DNA of 64,000 nucleotides, from the NCBI RefSeq assembly GCF_005887115.1, contig NZ_PNCJ01000015.1, positions 1 to 64,000 of the forward strand. Reading direction: 5' to 3'. The position numbers and the translations under genes were made by a program. Of this stretch, positions 1-7,615 are shown piece after piece. Under the pieces are notes generated by a model. That model worked only from the letters and a program-made list of their open reading frames with translations, was not told the origin of the DNA and did no database searches. The stretch is from Pseudoalteromonas rubra (GTDB taxonomy: Bacteria; Pseudomonadota; Gammaproteobacteria; Enterobacterales; Alteromonadaceae). The stretch's first letter is position 1; each line of letters begins with the position of its first letter.

Positions 1-110
1 GGTCATAGACACCTCTCATTGAGTGGTAATAATACCACCTAAAATAGTGTCCGGTTTTATTGAATCACAACAGTTTTCTTATCTTGACATCGCAGAAGCT
101 TTCATACAAT

Positions 111-503
111 TCATTGTTGCTCAAAATAAAAGTAAACAGGATCTGCACATATGATGACACTTATTGCTCTGCCTTTTCCAAAAATACGCAGTCGGACCTC
201 GAAAATTTCAGATTTGTATAATGCTAAGCTTACACAATTTATGTTTTTATAGAGTTCATCTATATTCATATGATATGTAAATTGATTTTTTACGACTTCT
301 TCCTTCGTGATAGACTTTAAACCCAGACTACCTTTACTGGCAAGCTCAACACTCTCAGACTCATCAATCAGGAACTTACTTTTTGCGAGATTAAATGCTT
401 TCTTAAATCCATTCTTAAATCCACTTTCGTGTTCCTGCTCTCCCACATTTCTCAGCTCATCGAATTCTATAGAAAGAGAATATAGCTGCTCATTTATTTC
501 CAT
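111..503 (-). CDS. Hypothetical protein, 130 aa, AT-rich
   Basis: I do not recognise this protein. It is soluble, with an acidic N-terminal half that looks helical, a central stretch with several Lys/Glu pairs, and a C-terminal beta-like hydrophobic end (RAISVIICADPVYFYFEQQ). There is no signal peptide or membrane segment. Codon use is AT-rich like the next gene (694-1605) and unlike the rest of the window, so the two may have arrived together. A small inverted repeat (GTGGTA/TACCAC, 23-38) lies downstream but has no T-run. The reading frame is uninterrupted. Expression is not shown by anything visible. Confidence 0.5.
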   Translation of the reverse strand: MEINEQLYSLSIEFDELRNVGEQEHESGFKNGFKKAFNLAKSKFLIDESESVELASKGSLGLKSITKEEVVKNQFTYHMNIDELYKNINCVSLALYKSEIFEVRLRIFGKGRAISVIICADPVYFYFEQQ

Positions 504-693
504 CTCTACGTCGCCCAGTTATTAAGCCATTTTTTCCAAGTGAAATTCTCTTTTTCATGATGAGGTTTTCTGGGCCCGGAATATATGGACGCTCCAGCTA
601 TGCCACGTTAAATAAATTTTCGGCAACTACATCACCCATACAAATAAAATAACTATCGAAAATCAAATTAAAGTAGATTTTTATTTCACCTGC

Positions 694-1605
694 TCAATGA
701 TTTCGCTTGAACTCAATACCTAACTGCATTTTTAGATGAATTCTAAAATCAATTTTATCGGCTTGGGAATCTAGCTTGAAAACAGTCACATTGTTAGAAT
801 ATTTCCGCCTAATCCGTCTTTCCAAATTATCATCAAAAACAACAATAATGACCTTTCTCTTAGGGAAGCTACTAATAATCAAGTTTAGTTCCCATTCAAC
901 AGCGGGAGTAATCTTGCTAAGATCAAAAACTGCATGATCTGAAGAACTTGCTATATAAGAAACATGCCCCTTCCAGTTTAAGTCTGAACTTTCAAATAGA
1001 GTTGGTTTAAACGCAAGATCAAAAAAACTTAATCTTTTCGCTCTTTCTTTAATTATATTTTTGTCACTAAGCGTAATAACCTCACCGTATTTGTTGAGAT
1101 TATTAATTAGGAATAGAGATCCTTTAGAACTTGCCTCATCAAATGGACGAAGGAGAACTATTCTATATTTAGAATCTACAAATGAAAATTTCACAAGATA
1201 AATCACTAAATAAGCGAACTGATAAGAAAAAACAATTAAAGAAATCAATTCCAATCCGGACTGAGCCAAATTATCAAAACCAAAATTGTACCCCCTATAA
1301 TAACCAACCACATTATTCACAAATGCAATTATAGGTACACCTATAGCTGTGGAGCTATACATATCACCTTTGACATACTCGGCAAGATAGTGATTGCAAG
1401 ATCTTTTTATGTTTTTATTTTTAGGCTCTTTCTTTATTCTTATCTCTTTGCGAAATCCATTTCTCTTTTGCTTTTCAAATAAGTGAATTACAACCTCTAT
1501 CAGCATTGATAAAAATATGAATATCACAGGAGGAAGAACCCCGAATATAAAAGACATAAATAACAAAAAAATCATTACTGAAATCTTATAAAAGTTACTC
1601 TTCAT
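694..1605 (-). CDS. Membrane protein with C-terminal cytoplasmic domain, unknown function
   Basis: A 303-residue protein with two closely spaced hydrophobic segments at the N-terminus (about residues 8-45), a basic stretch, two more likely membrane segments around 90-140, then a soluble C-terminal domain of about 160 residues. The soluble part starts with YRIVLLRPFDE and contains AVFDLSKITPAVEWELNLI and RKVIIVVFDD. These blocks suggest an alternating alpha/beta domain reminiscent of the LRPF-type domains attached to membrane helices in some uncharacterised and defence-associated proteins; that comparison is from memory and weak. The gene is markedly AT-rich and sits next to a decayed insertion sequence, which points to acquisition by transfer. 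Function unknown. Confidence 0.6.
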   Translation of the reverse strand: MKSNFYKISVMIFLLFMSFIFGVLPPVIFIFLSMLIEVVIHLFEKQKRNGFRKEIRIKKEPKNKNIKRSCNHYLAEYVKGDMYSSTAIGVPIIAFVNNVVGYYRGYNFGFDNLAQSGLELISLIVFSYQFAYLVIYLVKFSFVDSKYRIVLLRPFDEASSKGSLFLINNLNKYGEVITLSDKNIIKERAKRLSFFDLAFKPTLFESSDLNWKGHVSYIASSSDHAVFDLSKITPAVEWELNLIISSFPKRKVIIVVFDDNLERRIRRKYSNNVTVFKLDSQADKIDFRIHLKMQLGIEFKRNH

Positions 1606-1715
1606 TGGGGCTCTCTTTTACAGTGTAACTTAGTTTATTTAACAGCACTTTCCTTAATTTAAAATTTAGGCTAACGTGAAAGTCTGTATACGTCAATCGC
1701 TTTTATCCACATTGT

Positions 1716-1812
1716 GGCGTTGTTTCCTAAATCATTGAACTAATTTAGCCTTGTATATTCAGGTCGGCGTTGTTTCTTAACTCATTGAACTAATCTAGTC
1801 TTGCGTGATCAG
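1716..1812 (+). repeat. Direct repeat, two copies of an IS left end (~47 bp each)
   Basis: Two copies, 1716-1762 and 1766-1812, share GGCGTTGTTTC, TCATTGAACTAAT and CTTG at identical spacing and differ at only about eight positions. The differences mean the duplication is not recent, or that the copies come from two related elements that inserted at the same place. Confidence 0.8.
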
Positions 1813-2167
1813 CTCAGTAAAAGCGGATGGCGCTTATGATACCCGAGGCTGTTATGCCGAAGTCACAGCCAAAAAGGCCGACGCAGTGATCCCACCAAGG
1901 TGTAACGCACAGTTGTGGGAGGATGGACATGCTCGTAACAGCGTGGTCATTTTAACAAAGCATATAGGCAGCAATGAGTGGAAAGAGTGTGCTAACTGCC
2001 ATCAACGTTCATTGGCGGAAACAGCAATGTACCGGTATAAACAGCTAATGGGTGACAAGCTGGTCAGTCGTGGATTCAATCAGCAGCACACCGAAGCGAT
2101 GATTAAAGTGTAAGTGGTCAATAGAATGGCTGGGCTAGATATGCCTGAATATCAGGGAAGCAGCTGA
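1805..2167 (+). pseudogene. IS5-family transposase, C-terminal fragment with nonsense codon
   Basis: The translated fragment contains ADGAYDT, IPPR-NAQLWEDGHARN, a His-Gln-Arg-Ser-Leu-Ala-Glu-Thr-Ala-Met-Tyr stretch and KQLMGDKLVSR, the usual C-terminal blocks of IS903-type transposases, with the conserved Glu of the DDE triad in SLAETAMYR. The N-terminal two thirds are missing. A TAA at 2111-2113 stands where these proteins normally continue; the same frame goes on through NRMAGLDMPEYQGSS to 2167. So the gene has lost its start, its first catalytic Asp and its uninterrupted end. No active transposase can be made. Confidence 0.8.
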
Positions 2168-2372
2168 AATCACGGTATTGACTAAGCTATTTGGATTTGA
2201 TCAACAAGGCCGACTGAAACCTCTAATTCTTATACCAACCAGGTAAATGTGAAAAAATTACCCATTATTATGTAGTTTAATATATCTAATAAAATACATC
2301 GGATCATTTTTTTAATTAAGTTTACTCAGCATTATATCTGTAATGAAACTATCAAATGCTCGATACCCCAAT

Positions 2373-2398
2373 AAAAAAGCCTCCTAGAGAAAGGAGGC
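2373..2398 (-). terminator. Rho-independent terminator of the chitinase gene
   Basis: On the minus strand a perfect 7-bp stem GCCTCCT/AGGAGGC (2379-2385 with 2392-2398, 6-nt loop) is followed by six T residues (2373-2378). It lies 50 bases beyond the chitinase stop codon. Confidence 0.85.
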
Positions 2399-2447
2399 CC
2401 TTAAGAATAAGAGAGCCTAAAAGGCCCTCAGTAAAAAACGTGATCGA

Positions 2448-3890
2448 TTATTGTGCTGCCGGTGCCAGCTCCCAGGGCCCAGTGCCGTTTGGCTCATCAC
2501 CGCGAGTCCACCACTTCGCAACATACACTTTGCCATTAAAGCTGGCTTTATCACCTTTCAGGTAAACCTTATTTGCCTCCCATGCAGCAACATTATCAAC
2601 CGGAGGTTTGTCATCTGGCGGCGGCAAGTTATCAACCACAGTGACGACCGGCCACCCGGTGTGCGACCCATAGAAGTTAGTCACGCATTTTTCGTAATCG
2701 CCTTCAACAAGTGCGGAATATGCCGTCTGGTAACCCACCAGTTTACATTCAAACGAGAACCCTCCCGGACGGTCGGCATAGTATTCCCAATTTGCTTCCC
2801 AGTTGGTGTAAAGTACTTCACCGGCACCATCCAGATTCAAACTGCCGAAGGGTGTTTGTTGCCAGCAGGTATTTTCTTCATCGCTTTCGACCGGAATGTT
2901 GTAATAATGCGACAACCCTTCCCAGTAGCGAATACGATTGACCGGCTGGCCTTTATTTTTGTTGTGCTCACCGCATTCGATCCCGCCATTAATGACGTTG
3001 ATTGTGGTCCCAAAGCCGTAGCCAATACCGGCATTCAGCTCAGTCTGAGACGGCACCCAGGTACGGTCAATCACATGCAGCATTGCCGGTTTCGGTGCCT
3101 GAGGGGTCAGGAAAAACCAGATTGCAGAAGCCAGATTGAGCCAAGAATCAGCAACCAGGGCTGGGTTATTCAGCAGCACAGTCGCATCACCGTCAAACAT
3201 GGCTTCAGAGAACATGCCATAGTTAAAATGGTAAGACAGCTGTTTAGCGCCGCGACCAAAATACCCTTGCCCGTCTGCACAAGGCCAGCGCCGGTTTTGC
3301 CAGTCATTCTGTCCACACCCTGTAGTATAGCCAGGCTGCCCTTCAGACCAGCCCATTTCACGCACATGCACCAGGGCTTGCTGCCACTCTTCTAATCTCA
3401 GCGGGTTATCCGAGACATTGTCTTTAGCAATGTGGCCCCCTGTTTCCTGTGCAAAATGTGCAAACGCGGTGACAATCGACTTTTTACAAATGGCGTCCGC
3501 ATTGCGACCATCTGTATAGTCACCACAAAACGCCGGAAACTTGCCTATAGCACGCAAAAAGCGCGTATAAGTGTATTCAGGTGCAGCCATTTGGGTCAGA
3601 AAATTCCACTCACTCTGGCCAAATACCCGCTCTACGCGCTTGACGTTTTCGGGGTTAGAGGCGGCGCCAGGTACAATGGCATCAACCACAGTATTGCTGC
3701 GGGTTTTTAGTGCCTGTGCCCACACGCTATACATTGGGTTTGAGGTCAGGGCAGCTTCGGCTGCCTGAAGCCCGGTTCGATCCAGTAAATAGGCACCAGA
3801 GTTGTTCGGATCTGGCTGAACATTGAGTGCCAGTGCGGGCGTGCTGATACACGCCATAACCGCCAGGCAAACGGAGTTAAGTTTTTTCAT
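2448..3890 (-). CDS. Secreted GH19 chitinase with C-terminal chitin-binding module
   Basis: Hydrolyses beta-1,4 links in chitin with inversion of configuration. A signal peptide (about 1-22, ending ALA) directs export. The GH19 catalytic domain covers about 90-330: the catalytic Glu is most likely Glu149 in FAHFAQETGG, and YFGRGAKQLSYHFNYG (210-225) and LNLASAIWFFL match the two signature regions of the family. The last ~45 residues (AWEANKVYLKGDKASFNGK... WWTRGDEPNGTGPWE) form a carbohydrate-binding module of the CBM5/12 type. The monocistronic gene is closed by its own terminator. The start is supported by AAGGA a few bases upstream of ATG. A long imperfect palindrome lies in its leader (3916-3949). 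Marine bacteria use such enzymes on crustacean or fungal chitin; an antifungal role is possible. Confidence 0.92.
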   Translation of the reverse strand: MKKLNSVCLAVMACISTPALALNVQPDPNNSGAYLLDRTGLQAAEAALTSNPMYSVWAQALKTRSNTVVDAIVPGAASNPENVKRVERVFGQSEWNFLTQMAAPEYTYTRFLRAIGKFPAFCGDYTDGRNADAICKKSIVTAFAHFAQETGGHIAKDNVSDNPLRLEEWQQALVHVREMGWSEGQPGYTTGCGQNDWQNRRWPCADGQGYFGRGAKQLSYHFNYGMFSEAMFDGDATVLLNNPALVADSWLNLASAIWFFLTPQAPKPAMLHVIDRTWVPSQTELNAGIGYGFGTTINVINGGIECGEHNKNKGQPVNRIRYWEGLSHYYNIPVESDEENTCWQQTPFGSLNLDGAGEVLYTNWEANWEYYADRPGGFSFECKLVGYQTAYSALVEGDYEKCVTNFYGSHTGWPVVTVVDNLPPPDDKPPVDNVAAWEANKVYLKGDKASFNGKVYVAKWWTRGDEPNGTGPWELAPAAQ

Positions 3891-3915
3891 AGGACATCCT
3901 TTACATGTTGTTGTG

Positions 3916-3949
3916 ATTCAGGATGCGACTGTCATATCGCGCCCTGAAT
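3916..3949. promoter_or_regulatory. Imperfect palindrome in the chitinase upstream region
   Basis: Arms ATTCAGGATGCGA (3916-3928) and TCGCGCCCTGAAT (3937-3949) pair at 11 of 13 positions around an 8-nt loop. The centre is about 42 bases upstream of the chitinase ATG. It could be an operator or a hairpin in the 5' untranslated RNA. The rest of the 297-bp gap up to 4187 is AT-rich and shows nothing else I can support. Confidence 0.5.
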
Positions 3950-4187
3950 TAAATTGTTATCGTTCTGTTTAACAGTACGTCATTACAGATAATTGCAACT
4001 TACGCAACCATCATTCAGACACACCATTGTCACAATTATTACCAAGATGACATCGCTGTCAACGGCAAATGAACACAAAACACACTAATTTCGTACCTAT
4101 TTTGTACAGTTTTTTTTGAACGCCTTTGTTTTCAAGTAATAAATGCTGCAAAATGACAACTCAGTAAATGACACTAGGCAGTAGCGC

Positions 4188-4748
4188 ATGATTTCTATCC
4201 TTCCTCTCGATACCTCCCATTATCAGGCAGTCATCGACCTCGGCAATCTGGTCCACGGGGACAATTACCTCGATATGGCGGGTATAAAAATGATGCACCA
4301 ACGGGGCACTAAAGGTGATTTGAATGCCTCTTTTGTGGCGCTCGATGAGTCGCAACAAGTGGTTGGGTTCAGAACTTCTTATAGCGCAGGCCAGTGGCCT
4401 ATCGACAAGTGGTGCTCACCTGCACTGTGGCCAGTTGATGAGGAGCATATGGCATACTTTAAGTGTATTGCCATTCACCCCGAGGCGCAGGGACAAGGGA
4501 TTGGACCTAAGTTACTCAACGCATCTGTCGAGGTATTGAAACAACAAGGCGCACAGGCTGGGGTCTCCCATCTGTGGATGCAAAGCCCGGGCAACGGAGC
4601 CGTGAAATACTTCACTAAAGCAGGCGGAAAGCTCGTTAAAGTTCACGATGATCGCTGGTTAGATCTGACCTTATATGAGGGATATCGCTGCACGCTTTGC
4701 GACACTGAATGCCATTGCCAGGCTGCTGAAATGGTATTGGAGTTCTGA
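4188..4748 (+). CDS. GNAT-family N-acetyltransferase with Cys-rich tail
   Basis: Transfers acetyl from acetyl-CoA to an unknown amine. The central fold shows YFKCIAIHPEAQGQGIG, the beta4 strand and the pyrophosphate-binding loop of GNAT enzymes (QGQGIG, about residues 100-106), followed by the expected helix. Length (186 aa) is normal for the family. The C-terminus is unusual: CTLCDTECHC packs four cysteines within ten residues, a pattern that could bind a metal. The stop codon overlaps the start of the next gene (TGATG), so it is translationally coupled to the FAD oxidoreductase and may work on the same substrate. Substrate not predictable. Confidence 0.85.
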   Translation: MISILPLDTSHYQAVIDLGNLVHGDNYLDMAGIKMMHQRGTKGDLNASFVALDESQQVVGFRTSYSAGQWPIDKWCSPALWPVDEEHMAYFKCIAIHPEAQGQGIGPKLLNASVEVLKQQGAQAGVSHLWMQSPGNGAVKYFTKAGGKLVKVHDDRWLDLTLYEGYRCTLCDTECHCQAAEMVLEF

Positions 4749-6082
4749 TGCAAACCTTCGATCCCCTAAGTGTAGCCCATTGTCAGGGCCAGGAATTCGC
4801 GCCAAGTTACTGGGCCGCAACACAGTCACTGCCAACAGCAAACCCAGCACCCGAAGCATCTGAACACTTTGATGTAGCTATCATTGGTGGCGGATTCAGT
4901 GGGTTATTAAGTGCTTACTATCTGGCCACAAACTATCAGCAAAAAGTGTGTGTACTGGAAGCCAATCAGGTTGGCTTTGGCGCCAGTGCGCGAAATGCAG
5001 GATTTGCACTGCCCGGCTCAGGACGTCTTGGCTACCCAGATTATGCCAAGCGCTGGGGTATGGCGGTCAGTCGGGGAATTTATGATGAATTCCAGGGCGG
5101 CGTTAACCGGGTACGTTCTCTGATCGCAGAGCATAACATTAACTGTGATGCGCAGCCCTCAGGTTATCTGAAAGTCGCGCATAACGCTCAGGCTTACGCT
5201 AACTTACAAGCTGCAGCGCAGTTCATTTCAACGAATTTTGGCACCGATGACAGCCGCCTGCTGCACCGTGATGAACTTGAAGCGGAGTTTATGCTTAATC
5301 AACACGCTCATGGTGCCATACGCTATGAAAATGGATTTGGCCTGCATCCACTCAAGCTTCTGATGGGCTATCGCGAGATGGTGATTCAGGCAGGCGTCAC
5401 TTTATTTGAACACAGTCTGGTCAGTACCGTTAAGCATGGCCTGCGTCACCAGTTAAGTGTCAATGACCAAACGATTCGCGCTGATAAACTGCTATATACA
5501 GGCAATGCTTACAATAATAAACACAGCCATCCGCTTATCGATAACCGCTATTTGCCCATTCTCAGCAGCATTTTCGTAACGCGCCCTCTGAACGAACAAG
5601 AGCTGGTGCAAAGTGGTCTGCAAACACACCAGGTAGTTATGGATACGCGCAGGCTGAAATACTATTACAGGCTGCTACCTGACAACCGCCTACTCTTTGG
5701 CGGCAGGGGTGCGGTGTTTGCAAAAGATCAGAACAAAGCCAAGTACCTGAACCACCTCAAAACCGCACTGTCAGCATGCTTTCCCTGTTTATCAGGCATT
5801 AATCATGACTATTACTGGCACGGTTATATTGCAGCAGCGCTGGACGATATGCCGCACGTCTTTTTTGAGGATAATGTCGGATATATTTTGGGGTATTGTG
5901 GCTCAGGTGTATCGTTTAGCTCACAGGCAGCATACAGACTGGCACAACTAGCAATGGATGATAAAGTGCCCGAACTCCCCTTATATCAGCGGCCTCTGCC
6001 CAGGATCCCTTTTCCACAGCTTCGTCGCTTTGGTCAGCTGGGTTACTATCACCTGGCGCAAGTGCAGGATAAGTTTTCATAA
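4748..6082 (+). CDS. FAD-dependent amine/amino-acid oxidoreductase (DAO family)
   Basis: A 444-residue flavoprotein of the D-amino-acid oxidase/glycine oxidase superfamily. FDVAIIGGGFSGLLSAYYL (about 41-59) is the dinucleotide-binding beta-alpha-beta unit (GxGxxG at 47-52), and the following VCVLEANQVGFGASARNAGF block is typical of the PuuB/OrdL-like branch that oxidises gamma-glutamylputrescine and similar amines. YILGYCGSGVSFSSQAAYRLAQLA near the C-terminus closes the FAD site. No signal peptide. It is coupled to the acetyltransferase upstream by a 1-nt stop/start overlap. Substrate is unproved; an acetylated polyamine or an amino acid are both possible. It ends 93 bases before a RiPP-like peptide gene. 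Confidence 0.85.
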   Translation: MQTFDPLSVAHCQGQEFAPSYWAATQSLPTANPAPEASEHFDVAIIGGGFSGLLSAYYLATNYQQKVCVLEANQVGFGASARNAGFALPGSGRLGYPDYAKRWGMAVSRGIYDEFQGGVNRVRSLIAEHNINCDAQPSGYLKVAHNAQAYANLQAAAQFISTNFGTDDSRLLHRDELEAEFMLNQHAHGAIRYENGFGLHPLKLLMGYREMVIQAGVTLFEHSLVSTVKHGLRHQLSVNDQTIRADKLLYTGNAYNNKHSHPLIDNRYLPILSSIFVTRPLNEQELVQSGLQTHQVVMDTRRLKYYYRLLPDNRLLFGGRGAVFAKDQNKAKYLNHLKTALSACFPCLSGINHDYYWHGYIAAALDDMPHVFFEDNVGYILGYCGSGVSFSSQAAYRLAQLAMDDKVPELPLYQRPLPRIPFPQLRRFGQLGYYHLAQVQDKFS

Positions 6083-6175
6083 CAATTATTGACCAGACAT
6101 CAATATAAGGTTACTGTGAATTGCGAAGTTTTTTCGCTAAGGAAAACACAAAAACCATTTGGAGGTGAAATAACA

Positions 6176-6325
6176 ATGTTAAAACTAAACAAAAAACCAC
6201 TAAAAAGCTTATCTCATAAACAACTGCAGCATGCAGAGAAGAACACACCACATGTTGCTGGCGGAACAGGCACGACAAGCTGGACTTGTCCCGGCTCACG
6301 CCCATGTCAGGATAAATTTGAGTAA
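6176..6325 (+). CDS. Putative RiPP (class I lanthipeptide-like) precursor peptide, 49 aa
   Basis: A 49-residue peptide. I chose the ATG at 6176 because GGAGGTGA sits directly upstream at good spacing; the same frame is open from 6089 but without such a site. The N-terminal part MLKLNKKPLKSLS resembles the leader (L-x-LNKK-x-[IL]-x-x-L) of GG-type natural-product precursors and class I lanthipeptide precursors. It ends in VAGG (27-30), a double-Gly cleavage site. The remaining core is TGTTSWTCPGSRPCQDKFE, with two Cys and five Ser/Thr. A hairpin terminator follows at 6341. No lanthipeptide synthetase, protease or exporter lies in this window, so maturation enzymes would have to be encoded elsewhere. 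An unmodified disulfide peptide is the alternative. Confidence 0.6.
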   Translation: MLKLNKKPLKSLSHKQLQHAEKNTPHVAGGTGTTSWTCPGSRPCQDKFE

Positions 6326-6340
6326 CATTATCTAGTGTCG

Positions 6341-6376
6341 GTAGCTGGCGCTCATTAAGCCCAGCTACTTTTAATT
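6341..6376 (+). terminator. Terminator after the peptide gene
   Basis: Perfect 8-bp stem GTAGCTGG (6341-6348) / CCAGCTAC (6361-6368), 12-nt loop, then TTTTAATT. It lies 15 bases after the stop of the 49-residue peptide, supporting that this small gene is transcribed. Confidence 0.65.
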
Positions 6377-6466
6377 CATGTTACAAAAAGGTCTATCTGC
6401 GAGGCCAATTCAAACATCGCAGCATTACTCCAATTCTATGCCTAGAAATTAAACCAGAGATATTTG

Positions 6467-7159
6467 CTACCAAGGTATCGCTAACCCCTGATAGTCATAA
6501 AAGCCACCGCTTTGCGCTTCGTGTAGTTCATCCAGCACCTGTTTCAGGCCTTTTGCAGACTCTTCGGCAGAGATCAATGCATTAGGGCCACCCATATCGG
6601 TTTTAACCCAACCCGGATGCAGCGCCACGGTTTTTATTCCTTCAGGTAATAGGTCATTGGAAAGGCTTTTGATCACCGAGTTTAACGCCGCCTTTGAGCT
6701 GCGATAGATATACCCGCCCCCTTTAGTGTTGTTGGTCATGCTGCCAACTTTCGATGAGAGTACAGCAAACGTCTTTAACTTACCTAGTCTTAGTTGCGGG
6801 GTGAATGCCTCCGCCAATTTAAGCGGTGCAATCACATTGACTTCCATCACACGTTGCCATTGCTCTACATCACAGTCGCCAAACGCATAGCCTTTGGGTC
6901 CATAAATACCTGCATTGTTAATCACCAAGTCTATCTGTACGTCATGCAATGTACCAGACAACTTAGCCATCTGTGCATAGTTGGTAATGTCCAGAGCAAG
7001 TATTTGTAAGTGACTAAACTGCTGTTCCAGCTGCCACAATGTGTCGGCAGCTTGTGGGGCTCTGCAGGTTGCCAGCACCCGCCAACCTTGTTCGAGATAT
7101 AATTTGACGAGCGCCAGCCCAATACCACGATTTGCACCTGTGATGAAAAGTGTATTCAT
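6467..7159 (-). CDS. Short-chain dehydrogenase/reductase (C-factor-like)
   Basis: NAD(P)-dependent oxidoreductase of the classical SDR family, 230 aa. Visible motifs are the cofactor loop TGANRGIG (7-14), the adenine-site Asp in LDIT (57-58), NNAG (81-84), the catalytic Ser near 135, and Tyr152-x-x-x-Lys156 in YRSSK. Ser, Tyr and Lys are all in place, so it should be active. HPGWVKTDMGG after the active site is typical of the C-factor/carbonyl reductase-like group. Substrate unknown. Transcribed alone or with the two genes upstream on the same strand (7231-8221). Confidence 0.88.
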   Translation of the reverse strand: MNTLFITGANRGIGLALVKLYLEQGWRVLATCRAPQAADTLWQLEQQFSHLQILALDITNYAQMAKLSGTLHDVQIDLVINNAGIYGPKGYAFGDCDVEQWQRVMEVNVIAPLKLAEAFTPQLRLGKLKTFAVLSSKVGSMTNNTKGGGYIYRSSKAALNSVIKSLSNDLLPEGIKTVALHPGWVKTDMGGPNALISAEESAKGLKQVLDELHEAQSGGFYDYQGLAIPW

Positions 7160-7230
7160 AACTTTATGTCAGCCTTAACATTACCACTATATGTTTCATT
7201 ATATACGTTTTACTTGGCAGCGCAGCCCAC

Positions 7231-7608
7231 TCAGTCTAGCAACCAGGATAGAGCTTGCCCTTTTTCCTCAAAGTACCGGGACTCCCCTTCTACAAACCAA
7301 TTACCGACCATGGCTGCAAGCTTTTGCCAACGGCTATTGCCAAGCACCGCAATCTTATAGAAGTCATGACTATGACGCTGGGCCAATGCAACGTCGTCCC
7401 AGGCAGCATGCAACTCCCACCCTTCAAACTCAGTCACATCAACCAGTACTCTGATCTTTTGCCCTACAGCCGCTCTTAACGCACTGTCGATTACTGCCTT
7501 TATGGCCATATAATCAGAATGATTTACCCTGCCCAGCGCTGTAAAGCTCATGAGCAGGTCGCCATTTACTCGCTCAGTATCAACAGAGATTGAATGAAAG
7601 CGCTCCAT
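7231..7608 (-). CDS. SpoIIAA-like (STAS-fold) protein
   Basis: A 125-residue soluble protein of the SpoIIAA-like family (CRAL-TRIO/STAS-like alpha/beta fold) found widely in marine proteobacteria. Supporting blocks are LMSFTALGRVNHSDYMAIKAVID, KIRVLVDVTEFEGWELHAAWDD and FYKIAVLGNSRWQK. Members probably bind small hydrophobic ligands or act as regulators; no specific role is established. The start codon lies 7 bases after the LysE gene stop, so the two are likely co-transcribed. Confidence 0.8.
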   Translation of the reverse strand: MERFHSISVDTERVNGDLLMSFTALGRVNHSDYMAIKAVIDSALRAAVGQKIRVLVDVTEFEGWELHAAWDDVALAQRHSHDFYKIAVLGNSRWQKLAAMVGNWFVEGESRYFEEKGQALSWLLD

Positions 7609-7615
7609 GACTTCC

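Larger units (their letters stand above)
1716..2211 (+). mobile_element. Remnant of an IS5-family (IS903-like) insertion sequence
   Basis: The left end GGCGTTGTTTCCTAAATC at 1716 resembles the terminal inverted repeat of IS903-group elements. The right end, 2193-2211, reads on the opposite strand as GGCCTTGTTGATCAAATCC and matches the left end at most positions. Between them only the C-terminal part of a DDE transposase remains. The left end is present twice as a 50-bp-spaced direct repeat (1716 and 1766). The element is too short (about 0.5 kb, against about 1 kb for an intact copy) and cannot move by itself. Confidence 0.75.

Noticed and set aside
1..70. Possible end of another insertion sequence at the window edge (AGTGTCCGGTTTTATTG)
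   Set aside because: Only one end would be visible and I cannot match it to a named family with confidence.
2451..3395. Long 314-codon frame antisense to the chitinase gene
   Set aside because: It is the mirror of a clear GH19 coding region and has no recognisable domain; the chitinase frame explains the conservation.
2448..3890. Phage endolysin reading of the GH19 protein
   Set aside because: A signal peptide, a CBM5/12 chitin-binding module and no phage neighbours favour a secreted chitinase.
6089..6175. Longer N-terminus for the RiPP-like peptide (78 residues)
   Set aside because: The extension has no leader-like features and starts without a ribosome site, whereas GGAGGTGA precedes the inner ATG at 6176.
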